62,928 nt of DNA from Ruminococcus flavefaciens. Lineage in GTDB: Bacteria > Bacillota > Clostridia > Oscillospirales > Ruminococcaceae. The first letter of the stretch is position 1. The number at the start of each line of letters is the position of its first letter. The notes beneath the pieces are model-generated. The model saw nothing but the letters and a program-made list of their open reading frames with translations. It was not told where the DNA came from and did no database searches. Shown in pieces: positions 44,028 through 52,892 of the stretch. The position numbers were made by a program, and so were the translations under genes. The DNA is taken from NCBI RefSeq assembly GCF_900108555.1, contig NZ_FNWV01000015.1:1-62928 (forward strand), in the 5' to 3' direction.

Positions 44028-44222
44028 TTAAAAAGCAAGCGTTTCTTGGATAATAATTACGTTGCCGCAGTTGTATTGATACTTTTTATCAACAGGAACA
44101 AGTCCTCCACCGTAATCGACCTGATTTGACTTTACTGTAACATCACTGAACCAGCCGTCAACCACGTACATACGGCAGTTGATGTTCTCAGCTCCATAAG
44201 GCTGATATGTATCGTGGAGTAT
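44028..44222 (-). pseudogene. 3' fragment of an unidentified gene
   Basis: About 60 codons in an open minus frame ending at TAA (44030-44028), with protein-like content (HDTYQPYGAENINCRMYVVD, VDYGGGLVPVDKKYQYNC), but no start or ribosome-binding site and a frame break near 44222. A few more codons of protein-like sequence continue in other frames to about 44322. It looks like the tail of a decayed gene. 43980-44378 holds nothing else. Confidence 0.4.
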
Positions 44223-44378
44223 TAGCAGCTGCGCAGATGCACACAGATAATATCAAACTTATCCTTTTTTACAAAAACAAGACGAAATACGGTTTCGATG
44301 TAGTCAAATACTTGGAGGAATAGTGTTAATGCATTTTCACAATATAGAAGTTAGTTCCATTATGGGAGCTAACTTCAT

Positions 44379-45242
44379 TCATATAGTTGCTATATTATCC
44401 TTAATATCTTTTTTCTTGTCTCGCAGAAGTAATATTATAAATATCACTGCTATGATGAGCGTAGGGATATATCTCAAAATATCTGTCCATAATGGCAGTG
44501 ATATATCTTCGGAGATATTGCCCATATATAAAAGCTCTGTCAAAGTAAACTGACTTTGATTATACATAAAATGAGCAATCACCGCAGGAAAAACACTATC
44601 TGTCTTTTTTGTCAGCCAAATCAGAAACGTCCCGAAGCAGGTAAGCATTGCAAGCCTGCCGAATGTTGAAACGAGCACTTCTGAGAACGTGCTGTTTCCA
44701 TCAAGATAGCCTGAGATATCCATAGGAAAATGCCACAGTCCCCATACGATACCGCCGACCAGACATGTACCTACCGTACCGAGTAGCGGCTCCATTTTCT
44801 GATTCATATATCCACGCCAGCCAAGCTCCTCACCGAGCAGACCAATAGACTGCACAGCGGAAAATGAAATGAGTAGAAATGCATTTGATAGAACATTGCC
44901 GAAAGTGAATCCCCCAAGCCAGTCAGCATGACCGCTGACAATTACAGGGAGCAGAAACATCGAAGAAAGACATATCAGAGGGAGTCCGAATGAAAGCAGA
45001 TAATACCTGATATTGCCTGTAAGGTGCAGATGCAGTTTCATATCGCGGAAGCCTTCTTTGGTAACGGCTCTTGTGATAAGGCTTGCTATCGCAGGAGAAA
45101 ATGAAAATATCATGTATATGATGTAGTATACCGTATGTGATTGGTGCATGAGCTTGGCGCAAAGAATGTAGAACAGCATGAAAGCAAACACTATCAGCAG
45201 ATAGATACCGAGCCGCTTTGCACACTCTTTTTTAGCGGTCAT
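44379..45242 (-). CDS. CPBP-family intramembrane metalloprotease
   Basis: 287 residues, about eight membrane helices. The three CPBP (Abi/Rce1-like) motifs are present: GEELGWRGYM (EExxxR), GLWHFPMD (FxxxH-like) and AHFMYNQS. Members cleave prenylated or small peptides, and in Gram-positives often accompany bacteriocin or ABC export genes. Its start overlaps the ABC permease stop by 11 bp, so it is the last gene of the first GntR/ABC cassette. Confidence 0.9.
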   Translation of the reverse strand: MTAKKECAKRLGIYLLIVFAFMLFYILCAKLMHQSHTVYYIIYMIFSFSPAIASLITRAVTKEGFRDMKLHLHLTGNIRYYLLSFGLPLICLSSMFLLPVIVSGHADWLGGFTFGNVLSNAFLLISFSAVQSIGLLGEELGWRGYMNQKMEPLLGTVGTCLVGGIVWGLWHFPMDISGYLDGNSTFSEVLVSTFGRLAMLTCFGTFLIWLTKKTDSVFPAVIAHFMYNQSQFTLTELLYMGNISEDISLPLWTDILRYIPTLIIAVIFIILLLRDKKKDIKDNIATI

Positions 45243-45939
45243 ACTGCTCCACCCCTTTCAGATACAGCCTGCAAGTGATACGGTAGGAGATGTAATACAA
45301 CGCAAGACACAACACCAGACCGACTGACAGTATCAGCGGACTGTTCTGCACACTGAACACCTTTTTGCAAGAATCAAAGAATGTATCAAGACGGTCTATA
45401 TTCAGAAAAAGCAGTGCCAACAGAATAATAGTAAGCACGATCATGCATATCAGTTTTACAAAGCTGCCCTTCTTACTGCCGAAGCGATATACGAACGGAA
45501 TATCTATCGCACGGAGAAGTATCTGCACAAAGCACAGCAAAACGGCAATGCCGCTTATCTCTGCAACCTCTGTATTCCCCATATCAGCGGCAAAAGCACA
45601 GTACCCTCTGTCCACACATTGCAGCGTGAACAGAAACAATACTATCATTGCAAATATCATCTCATACTTCACACGCAGAAAGCCATTGTAGCCGTCTGGT
45701 GTTGCGGTTATCCAGTAGCCCCACAGCTTGCGGTCATCGCCGCGGAGTACCAGCATTTGCAAAGCTCCTGCTGTAAGAAAGCCTGCTATCAGTCCGCCGA
45801 TACGCAGCGGAGCTTCGCCGATGTCTGATATTTGGCTGTGAAAAAACAAGAGTACGAGCAGCGGAGCAGCTCCGCAGAGTATCATAGAGAGAATATACCA
45901 GCGGTTCTGCTTCCATTCCTTGTAAACAAGTCCCGTCAT
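45232..45939 (-). CDS. ABC-2-type permease (cassette 1, second)
   Basis: 235 residues from ATG 45939, overlapping the upstream stop by one base (TAATG) and following AAGGAGAGAG; a start at 46041 would run 102 bp into the upstream gene. About six membrane helices, starting MTGLVYKEWKQNRWYILSMI with the cytosolic amphipathic helix of ABC-2 permeases. It partners the ATPase at 46694-47572. Confidence 0.8.
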   Translation of the reverse strand: MTGLVYKEWKQNRWYILSMILCGAAPLLVLLFFHSQISDIGEAPLRIGGLIAGFLTAGALQMLVLRGDDRKLWGYWITATPDGYNGFLRVKYEMIFAMIVLFLFTLQCVDRGYCAFAADMGNTEVAEISGIAVLLCFVQILLRAIDIPFVYRFGSKKGSFVKLICMIVLTIILLALLFLNIDRLDTFFDSCKKVFSVQNSPLILSVGLVLCLALYYISYRITCRLYLKGVEQYDR

Positions 45940-46694
45940 TACGGCTCTCTCCTTTCGTGCGACCGCCACATCACAAGGAAGAATAGTACACATATCACAG
46001 CAAATGCAGCTGCTAAACATAATGTTGTTTTCCCCGAGCATAACACAGCCTCCAACCTATTGATTGCTTCCTCCGATATCATAGCACCGTCCTCAGCAGT
46101 CTGCTCAGTTTTATTAAAGCCAGGGAACAAGCCGAAAACTTTAAAAATGGCTCCTGCACCGACAAACGCAAGGATACCTATCAGCTTCATCTGATCTTTA
46201 TCATTTGCATACATCATGATATAGCTGTATGCGAGGTCGACCAGCATCGTCGCACAGACTGCTCCGAAATAAACATTCAGCATGACAGCAATGTTGTTAT
46301 AATCCGCTATGGTGGTGTATATGAATGCAAAAGCCGCTGACAAAAATCCGAATAACAGGACATAGCACAGCTTTGTCAGCAAATCTGAAAGCGCCTGCTG
46401 TCTCGCTGTAGGCGGAAGAATAAAGGAATACCGCTTCCAGCCTGAGCTGATGTCCGCCTTCTGTACGCCGTTATTTGTGCCTGCCAGTATACCGCCTGTT
46501 AGTGCGATTGTCACCACGAAAATAGGTATCACATCCTTAGGTGAATCCTCGCCTTCGACAGCCATAGAGAAAAAGCCGAAGAAAATTGGTGATATCATCA
46601 GCAGCGCCAGCAGCAGAAACAGTATCAGCATCAGGAGACCGCGTTTGCGTGTCAGCTTCAATTCACGGTATATAAGCGATCTGTATAGTTTCAT
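45939..46694 (-). CDS. ABC-2-type permease (cassette 1, first)
   Basis: 251 residues from ATG 46694, overlapping the ATPase stop (TAATG) and following AAAGGAGTGG. About six membrane helices; YRSLIYRELKLTRKR at the start is the usual cytosolic entry helix. It carries no ATPase motif. With the next gene it forms the membrane part of a YtrBCDEF-like exporter. Confidence 0.82.
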   Translation of the reverse strand: MKLYRSLIYRELKLTRKRGLLMLILFLLLALLMISPIFFGFFSMAVEGEDSPKDVIPIFVVTIALTGGILAGTNNGVQKADISSGWKRYSFILPPTARQQALSDLLTKLCYVLLFGFLSAAFAFIYTTIADYNNIAVMLNVYFGAVCATMLVDLAYSYIMMYANDKDQMKLIGILAFVGAGAIFKVFGLFPGFNKTEQTAEDGAMISEEAINRLEAVLCSGKTTLCLAAAFAVICVLFFLVMWRSHERREP

Positions 46695-47572
46695 TACGAC
46701 CACTCCTTTGCGTCACGGTGAACATAGTATAGCATGATATCGTCAAGGCTTGCAGGATCTATCACGCAGTCACGGTACTTGCAGCCTGCATTCTCACGGT
46801 CGTTCACCATGACCTCCGCACCGAAATTGTTTGTGCGTATGCTGACGATGTCCTCATCGTCTATCTCCGCGAGCTTCTCCTTGCCGCATTTGAGGATACC
46901 GTGGATCTCGATAATTTCGTCCTTGTAGCCTGTCAGCAAAATCTTTCCCTTGTCGATGAACGTCACCATATCGGCTATCTTTTCAAGGTCGGAGGTGATA
47001 TGCGAGGACATCAGGATAGAACGCTCGCCGTTTTGCATATACTCCATGAAGATGTGCAGTATCTCGTCACGTACAACAGGGTCAAGTCCTGTAGTTGCTT
47101 CGTCCATAACAAGAAGCTCTGCATTATGGGATAGGGCGCAGGCTATCTGTAATTTCATTTTCATACCTTTGGAGAATTGTCCTATTTTCTTTTTCTCTGG
47201 CAGCTGAAAACGCTTGATATACTTTAAATATGCGTCATTATCCCATTCAGGGTACATACCCTCGAAGATTCGTGCCATATCCCTTGCATTGAATACATCA
47301 TGAAACGGCAGCTCGTCAAATACTACGGTAATACGCTTTTTTATCTCCGTTTCGTCCTTTATATGGTCAAGACCGAGGAGTTTTATCTCACCGCTGTCAA
47401 TATTGGTGATATGAAGCATACTTCGTATAGTCGTGGTCTTGCCAGCACCATTTTGCCCGATAAAGCCCATGATACAGCCCTTAGGTATATCAAAACTTAT
47501 ATTGTCAAGAGTAAAGCCGTCATATTTTTTTGTAACGCCCTTGATCTCAACAGCGTTTACATAGTCATTCAT
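46694..47572 (-). CDS. ABC transporter ATP-binding protein (cassette 1)
   Basis: 292 residues from ATG 47572 after GGAGGGG. Walker A GQNGAGKTT, signature FSKGMKMKL (the KGMKMK variant of YtrB/BcrA-type ATPases), Walker B LLVMDEATTGLD and H-loop MSSHIT. It is 1-2 bp from the gntR stop, in the order gntR-ATPase-permease-permease seen for envelope-stress exporters. Confidence 0.94.
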   Translation of the reverse strand: MNDYVNAVEIKGVTKKYDGFTLDNISFDIPKGCIMGFIGQNGAGKTTTIRSMLHITNIDSGEIKLLGLDHIKDETEIKKRITVVFDELPFHDVFNARDMARIFEGMYPEWDNDAYLKYIKRFQLPEKKKIGQFSKGMKMKLQIACALSHNAELLVMDEATTGLDPVVRDEILHIFMEYMQNGERSILMSSHITSDLEKIADMVTFIDKGKILLTGYKDEIIEIHGILKCGKEKLAEIDDEDIVSIRTNNFGAEVMVNDRENAGCKYRDCVIDPASLDDIMLYYVHRDAKEWS

Positions 47573-47573
47573 A

Positions 47574-47948
47574 TTATTCCCCTCCGTTAACAAGGTCAAG
47601 CAATTCATGAAGTTCCTCCATTGTAACGCCTATCTTGCGTGCTGAATCGCCTGCTTCCATGAGTAGAGATTCTATACGTTTGATCTGCTCTTCACGATAA
47701 AGCTCTATGTTCTGCGCCTTTACGAAAGAGCCCTTTCCAGTATAGCTTTCAATAAAGCCATCACGTTCAAGCTCCTCATAAGCGCGTTTAGTCGTCATGA
47801 AACTGATACGGAGCTCAGTTGCGAGTATCCGCATAGAGGGCAGAGCTTCGCCCTCTTTGAGTTTTCCCTCCAGTATCATAGTTTTTATCTGGTTTGCTAT
47901 CTGTATATAGATAGGCTCGCCAGATGAGTTGCTAATGTTGATATTCAT
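47574..47948 (-). CDS. GntR-family (YtrA-type) repressor, cassette 1
   Basis: 124 residues from ATG 47948 after AAGGAGTG. GntR winged HTH: EPIYIQIANQIKTMILEG, LPSMRILATELRIS, TTKRAYEELERDGFIESYTGKGSFV. The short C-terminal helical region marks the YtrA subfamily, which represses its own ABC operon and often responds to cell-wall antibiotics. A perfect inverted repeat lies at its promoter. Confidence 0.93.
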   Translation of the reverse strand: MNINISNSSGEPIYIQIANQIKTMILEGKLKEGEALPSMRILATELRISFMTTKRAYEELERDGFIESYTGKGSFVKAQNIELYREEQIKRIESLLMEAGDSARKIGVTMEELHELLDLVNGGE

Positions 47949-48007
47949 TTCAGTGTACACTCCTTGTGGTTATATAACTTTACCTGCTTTCCGGATAGCA
48001 AAGTCTA

Positions 48008-48060
48008 AATTGTATAACTACCTTTTATACAATTATATCAACTGCGTTACACTTTGTCAA
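48008..48060 (-). promoter_or_regulatory. promoter and GntR/YtrA operator, cassette 1
   Basis: Minus strand TTGACA (48060-48055), 17 bp, TATAAT (48037-48032). A perfect inverted repeat AATTGTATAA / TTATACAATT (48008-48017, 48025-48034, spacer 7) overlaps the -10 and the start point. Confidence 0.88.
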
Positions 48061-48136
48061 GTACTTTTAAAAATTATTTTGATAATTCCAAGTGAATAGA
48101 CGATTTAACTTTTTTCAAAACCAAAATTTACAGCAT

Positions 48137-48173
48137 AAATCAAAACCACCCTTTCAACGGGTGGTTTTGATTT
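48137..48173 (-). terminator. terminator after the rhodanese remnant
   Basis: Fifteen-bp perfect arms AAATCAAAACCACCC / GGGTGGTTTTGATTT with a 7-nt loop, 14 bp past the minus-strand stop at 48187. Confidence 0.78.
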
Positions 48174-48186
48174 GATCTTTTCGTTT

Positions 48187-48945
48187 TTATGGATCTGTAA
48201 CTATCTCTCCGTCCCAGTCGATGATACCGCCGAATTCGTAGATATTCGTATAACCCATATCAACAAGTTTCTGAGCTGCTTCTTTGCTGCGGCGACCGCT
48301 TCGGCAATATATCAGAATGATCTGATCAAGGTCAGGCAGTTCTTTAGGCTGATATATATCTATTGATTCATTCGGTATAAGTATCGCATCAGGGATATGC
48401 CCACTGTCATATTCGTCCTGACGACGCACATCTACAATAATATGACCGTCGTCAGCCTGCATCATTTCCTTGGCTTTTTCCTGAGTTATATGCTTATAGC
48501 TTGCTGCTGAAGTTTGAGATGTTGTATTCTGAACGTTATTCTCGGTAGTTGTTGCAGCAGTAGTAGTTGTATAAGAAAAAGAGGTCGTTGTTGAAATAGT
48601 AGTTGGTGGTGTTGCAACAGCAGATCTCTCAATGCCAAGAATAACCCTTTGCAGAAATACAAGATCTGAAATACTAACTTCTCCGTCACAGTTAACATCT
48701 GCACTGAAATTATAATACTCTTCGCCTTAAAAAACATCAAGGATAATTATTCTGAGAGGAATAATGTTAAATACGTCAACGATACCGTCTGAGTTTATAT
48801 CGCCTTTTTGGCTTTCAGCTGTACTTTCTTCAATAAGTTTATTCATATAGGAGCGAACTCCGGCTTCTGCAACATAAGCATTGTCAATGTAAAAATCCGT
48901 ATTGCTTTCCTTTGTTTCAATACGTATAGTTATTATCCGTTCATT
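48187..48945 (-). pseudogene. CBM-dockerin-linker-rhodanese remnant with an in-frame stop
   Basis: One minus-strand frame runs 253 codons from 48945 to 48187 with a single TAA (48729-48727). In order it shows the end of a carbohydrate-binding-like module (ESNTDFYIDNAYV), a first dockerin repeat (GDINSDGIVDVFNIIPLRI), the TAA, a second dockerin repeat (ADVNCDGEVSISDLVFLQR), a Thr-rich linker, and a rhodanese domain with active-site loop YCRSGRRS. The rhodanese part is nearly identical to the intact lipoprotein at 49482-49922, so it arose by duplication and fusion. Only the part after 48465 could be translated from an internal ATG, and no good ribosome-binding site is seen there. Confidence 0.75.
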
Positions 48946-49479
48946 TCAGATGACATCAAGAGTCTTGTTAGAGCAAGTAAAAATCAGGAATATATCGTTG
49001 AACATAAAAAAGAGTATATCAAGCTTTTTTTTAGAATTGGGCATTGCCAATCCAAACCTTTACCTTGAAACATATGTCAATCAGACATACGGCTATTGGT
49101 ACCCTGATTCTCCATACTGGGTATTTGCTGTTAACAGAAATGATGATCAATTTGATTTTTCTGAAACGGTAGCTTCAAATACTTACAACAATTTTATGGA
49201 TAGTTACTCAAACGCGTATAAACATACTCCGTTTTTAGGACTATTCTGGAGTATAGGCATGAATGTGTAGATATTTTTATTTATGATCTGTGTAGCATCA
49301 TTACGCCATGAAAAACTGTTCTTCTGGCGTATTTACCTGTATTCGGAGTATGGGCGACTCTTCTGATAGCCACGCCCGTATACTCTGAGTTCAGATACAT
49401 ATATTCTCTTTTCGCAACAATGCCATTGCTGTTTATAATACCATTTATGAAAAGTACAAAACAAGCCAGCCGTGGTTAA
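48930..49479 (+). pseudogene. remnant of a polytopic membrane protein (DUF6020-like)
   Basis: Three protein-like segments in shifting plus-strand frames read in order as one protein tail: PFISDDIKSLVRASKNQEY, then after a frameshift at an 8-T run (49025-49032) YLETYVNQTYGYWYPDSPYW, then after a TAG (49268-49270) and another shift TPVYSEFRYIYSLFATMPLL ending at TAA 49477-49479. The TYGYWYPD and P-V-Y-x-E-F-R-Y boxes resemble large membrane proteins with a DUF6020-like/glycosyltransferase character. At least two frameshifts and one stop make it non-functional. The 5' part is missing and abuts the CBM remnant. Confidence 0.6.
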
Positions 49480-49481
49480 TA

Positions 49482-49922
49482 TCAAGGACTTGTAACTATT
49501 TCGCCCGTCCAGTCAATGATTCCGCCGAACTCATAGATATTCGTATAACCCATATCTGCCAGCTTTTGAGAAGCCTCTTTGCTGCGGCGTCCGCTTCGGC
49601 AGTATATAAGAATGACCTGATCAAGGTCTGACAGTTCCTTCGGCTTTTCAGTGCCAATAGACTCATTTGGAATCAATATTGCATCGGGGATATGACCGCT
49701 GTCGTACTCGTCCTGCCGCCGCACATCGACGATAATATGTCCGTCGTCAGCCTTCATCATTTCCTTGGCTTTTTCCTGCGTTACCTGCTGATAGGTCATG
49801 GTTTCAGCAACAGTAGTTGTCTGAACTTCCGACTGAACGTTTTCAGATGAGCTTATCCTATTGCCGCAGGCTGACAGTAACATACACAAGGAAGTAACTA
49901 TTATCAATATTTTACTATTCAT
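49482..49922 (-). CDS. rhodanese-domain lipoprotein
   Basis: 146 residues from ATG 49922, overlapping the AAC(3)-like stop (ATGA) and following GGGGGAT. Lipoprotein signal with lipobox LSACG, a short Thr-rich linker, then one rhodanese domain (about 50-146) with the catalytic loop YCRSGRRS intact. An extracytoplasmic rhodanese probably carries sulfane sulfur or persulfide chemistry. A near-identical rhodanese domain is in the broken gene at 48187. Co-transcribed with the acetyltransferase-like gene upstream. Confidence 0.87.
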   Translation of the reverse strand: MNSKILIIVTSLCMLLSACGNRISSSENVQSEVQTTTVAETMTYQQVTQEKAKEMMKADDGHIIVDVRRQDEYDSGHIPDAILIPNESIGTEKPKELSDLDQVILIYCRSGRRSKEASQKLADMGYTNIYEFGGIIDWTGEIVTSP

Positions 49923-50656
49923 TTCATCCCCCATAATCCATAAGGATCTGTTTTCAGTTCGTTCTCATATATGGACACAACCGACAATATATCAAAGAAC
50001 ATCGCTTTGCAGCTGCCTATATATGCTTCTTTTATTAAGCCTTTTTCGTATGCCTTTTTTTGTATGGTATACCATGCCTTTACAGGAGGATGCCCTGCTT
50101 CAATGAACCATTTATCAGGTGGGTATAAATTATCAATTTCTTTATTTGTTGCAAATTTTTCTGTGATATCTTTTGGAGTTATTGCTTCAACATAGTGCAT
50201 AGCTGTAAACTTGTATATATCCACTCCAAGAAGTAGTGCTTTTCCGCCGTTCTTTATGGCATGATCAAGTCCGCCTGTCAGAGCCTCTTTACCATGTTTT
50301 CCCCAACCGGATGTACTTATAGTATCACGTCCGGTATACACATCAGTCATTTTTCTGAATGTATCTGCAACTATTCCCATAGCAGTACGTTCAGCGTCTG
50401 GATCGAGTATCTTTATTTTTACGGTGATACCAAGATTTTTATCAGCTTCAGAAAGTTCAAGCTCTCTGCTCAATCTGAGAGCGGGCATAAATATACTTCC
50501 CTCTTCACTGACCACTTCTTTCAGAGTTTCAATAACCGTATCCGCCCCACCTTCAAGTTTACCAAAGCTGCTGAGCGAACTGTGAACTTCCAATATCATA
50601 CCATTTTCAACGCCCAGTTCAATCAATGCTTTTTTTAATTCCTCCTTAGTTACCAT
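49919..50656 (-). CDS. AAC(3)-family N-acetyltransferase homologue
   Basis: 245 residues with the aminoglycoside 3-N-acetyltransferase (Antibiotic_NAT) pattern: ILEVHSSLSSFG, EEGSIFMPAL, DPDAERTAMGIVADTFRKM, LLLGVDIYKFTAMHYVE. The conserved RTAMGIVADTFR box and the HYVE His-Glu pair are intact. Chromosomal members of this family in gut Firmicutes are not necessarily resistance enzymes; some acetylate other amines or CoA-related substrates. GGGAGAG precedes ATG 50656. Drug resistance is not implied by sequence alone. Confidence 0.85.
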   Translation of the reverse strand: MVTKEELKKALIELGVENGMILEVHSSLSSFGKLEGGADTVIETLKEVVSEEGSIFMPALRLSRELELSEADKNLGITVKIKILDPDAERTAMGIVADTFRKMTDVYTGRDTISTSGWGKHGKEALTGGLDHAIKNGGKALLLGVDIYKFTAMHYVEAITPKDITEKFATNKEIDNLYPPDKWFIEAGHPPVKAWYTIQKKAYEKGLIKEAYIGSCKAMFFDILSVVSIYENELKTDPYGLWGMK

Positions 50657-50808
50657 TATACATTTCTCTCCCTGTAGATAATCTCTTTCTGTCCCATATA
50701 TATCCTTTTTCGTTTCTTGTAACCTATTATATCATATCACTTATACAATGTAAATACAAAAACGGAAACTCAACTATAGCAAAAGAAATTCAATATTGTA
50801 ACAAAAGA

Positions 50809-50828
50809 GACCGCCTGTGCAGGCGGTC
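50809..50828 (-). terminator. terminator of the LRR/protease gene
   Basis: GACCGCC / GGCGGTC with a 6-nt loop; on the minus strand it is followed by TCTTTTGTT, about 45 bp past the stop. Confidence 0.82.
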
Positions 50829-50871
50829 CTTATAGTTATATCATTAATTCTGAGCCTTATGTTTTGGAAGA

Positions 50872-52707
50872 TTACGAATTATTATAGCGAATAGCATCAA
50901 AGAATTCATCCGGTGTCATATTGCTTCTTGATACCATTTTATCATAAGAATGAGTCATACTGATATGGTTTTTTGATGTATCATATCCATAGTCAAGATA
51001 ACGTTTACAATACCAGCTTCCGTCCGAGAAGTTGACATAGCAATAATCATAACTGCTATGAGACGGTCTGTTCACATCATATATCAGGAACCTTGCGTCC
51101 CAGCCGTTCCATTTGGCTGTGTTCTTGTCGGAGGCATAGTCTTTGAACTCCAGACCGAAGCATACCATAGCGTGTCCGGCTTTATCGAAAGTACCATCTA
51201 TAACGAATATTGCTGCGTCAGCCCCGTAGGTGATATTTTCCGCATACTTCATCATTTCCTTGCCAAAATGATTAGTGGACCATTCTGTGTTGTAATCATC
51301 TAAATATACATCTGAATTTGCCCATACTGTTGTAGCATAAGACTTTACGAAGCTCGGCATTGTGTCGCCTGCGGATATATCTTTGATTCTGTCAAACAGT
51401 GGTGCATAGTCGGATACCGAAAGATATCCCTGAGATGTCAGAGCACTGATAACAGCCAAACCGTTGCAGATGCCTTTAAACTGCTTGTTGATATATCCAT
51501 TTGCGTAGGGGTTATGATACGTACCAAAGTAGTATTTGTTGTTTGAGCCCCACGCAGATGCATTATTGGATTTTGCCCACTCGTAATTTTTGTAGCGTGT
51601 TGATGCTAAAGATGCTGCGTCGCTGATATCGTGGTAAGTCAGACCGTTATTGGCGGCATAGTTCTTTACTCTGCCGTTTCCGGTGCTCCAGACAACGAAA
51701 TCATCATTTGCTACGGGCATACCGTTATCAAGAAGATGCCAGCCTACGGAATAATCTCCGAGAAAGGCGTTGGGATTCTTGCTGACGAAGTATTTCATAT
51801 TCGGGCACAGGAAGAAGGCATGGTCACCTACTGAAATGATACTATCCGACATAAGGACATTTCTCAGCGAATCGCAGCTCATAAAGGCTGCCGAGCCAAT
51901 TGTTGTGACATTATCGGGGATATTAACCGTGGTGAAATTTGTACAGCCTGCGAAAGACTGTACGCCGATCTCGTAGATATTCTCGGGCAGATGTATCTCC
52001 TTGGCACTGCTGCAACCCCAGAATGCATGATCCGGTATCCTTGACAGCTCCTCCGAACGTGACAGTTCGATCGTATCTGCTCCCGAGCAGTTATAAAATG
52101 CAGCGTTTCCGAGTGTCTTTATATCATAAAGATAAATATTATATAAACTTGTGCAGCCCCAGAATGCATGAGCTCCTATCTCGTCGGTATAACTTGCAAA
52201 GCCGAGGCTTAAAAGTGAAGAACAGCCCTCAAATGCGCAGGGACCTATGTATTCAACAGAGCTGTAGCCACCGCGGTTGTTGATGTAAAGATCTGTCAGA
52301 TTGGTACATCCATAAAAGGCACCCTGACCGATAGAGGTGATATGCTCGCTGCTGCCTCGTATTGAACCGAGATTGGTCTGATTGTAGAATGCGTGGGGGC
52401 GTATAGCTGTAACGGTGAATTCCTCGCCGTTGTAGGTGAATGTGTCAGGGATATTTACCTCAACATTATCTCCCGTGATCTTACTTCCCCATACCTCCAT
52501 GTGGTGATTTTCCATATCGGGGTAAAAGTAGAGCGTTACTTCGTCAGAAACTTTGTATTCGATACCGATCTGTCCCGACGTTATTGTGGCTGCTGCAGCT
52601 GTTATCGGTGTTATGAGTTCTGATGTTCCGATTCCCGCTGGAAGTGCCGTTATCATAGTGAGTGCTACTGCAGATACTGCGATAAATTTTCGCAAATAGT
52701 GTTTCAT
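50872..52707 (-). CDS. secreted BspA-like leucine-rich-repeat protein with putative cysteine-protease domain
   Basis: 611 residues from ATG 52707 after AGGAGGAAT. Signal peptide (about 1-40); LRR_5/BspA-type repeats from about 95 to 320 (units like AFYGCTNLTDL, AFWGCTSLYNI); then a non-repeat domain of about 240 residues. In that domain KGICNGLAVIS (Cys414), AGHAMVCFG (His512) and LIYDVNRP (Asp544/Asn546) have the order and context of a papain-like catalytic triad. The LRR part probably binds a host or plant ligand. Its promoter carries three 21-bp-spaced repeats. No anchor is visible, so it is probably released. Protease activity is inferred. Confidence 0.82.
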   Translation of the reverse strand: MKHYLRKFIAVSAVALTMITALPAGIGTSELITPITAAAATITSGQIGIEYKVSDEVTLYFYPDMENHHMEVWGSKITGDNVEVNIPDTFTYNGEEFTVTAIRPHAFYNQTNLGSIRGSSEHITSIGQGAFYGCTNLTDLYINNRGGYSSVEYIGPCAFEGCSSLLSLGFASYTDEIGAHAFWGCTSLYNIYLYDIKTLGNAAFYNCSGADTIELSRSEELSRIPDHAFWGCSSAKEIHLPENIYEIGVQSFAGCTNFTTVNIPDNVTTIGSAAFMSCDSLRNVLMSDSIISVGDHAFFLCPNMKYFVSKNPNAFLGDYSVGWHLLDNGMPVANDDFVVWSTGNGRVKNYAANNGLTYHDISDAASLASTRYKNYEWAKSNNASAWGSNNKYYFGTYHNPYANGYINKQFKGICNGLAVISALTSQGYLSVSDYAPLFDRIKDISAGDTMPSFVKSYATTVWANSDVYLDDYNTEWSTNHFGKEMMKYAENITYGADAAIFVIDGTFDKAGHAMVCFGLEFKDYASDKNTAKWNGWDARFLIYDVNRPSHSSYDYCYVNFSDGSWYCKRYLDYGYDTSKNHISMTHSYDKMVSRSNMTPDEFFDAIRYNNS

Positions 52708-52860
52708 AGTATTCCTCCTCATTTTTTACATTTTGGGTAAATCATTTTATAGTATTTTCTTCATAAAAACATACACAAATTAAGCTCGACAGTATCCCAC
52801 CTTTGAGGCGGTGCGCGCACAGATTACTGTAGAAATAGTAAACTTGTGTTTTATATATTA

Positions 52861-52890
52861 ATGATAACACGTTTTTTTTAAATCTGTCAA
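52861..52890 (-). promoter_or_regulatory. promoter of the LRR/protease gene
   Basis: Minus strand TTGACA (52890-52885), 18 bp, TATCAT (52866-52861), about 155 bp before ATG 52707. Three direct repeats lie immediately upstream. Confidence 0.75.
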
Positions 52891-52892
52891 TG

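Noticed and set aside
44323..44553. 76-codon plus-strand frame opposite the end of the CPBP gene
   Set aside because: Mostly overlaps the CPBP protease on the other strand and has no motif.
48486..48740. 84-codon minus-strand frame rich in Leu
   Set aside because: It is an out-of-frame reading of the dockerin and Thr-linker remnant, which has recognisable motifs in another frame.
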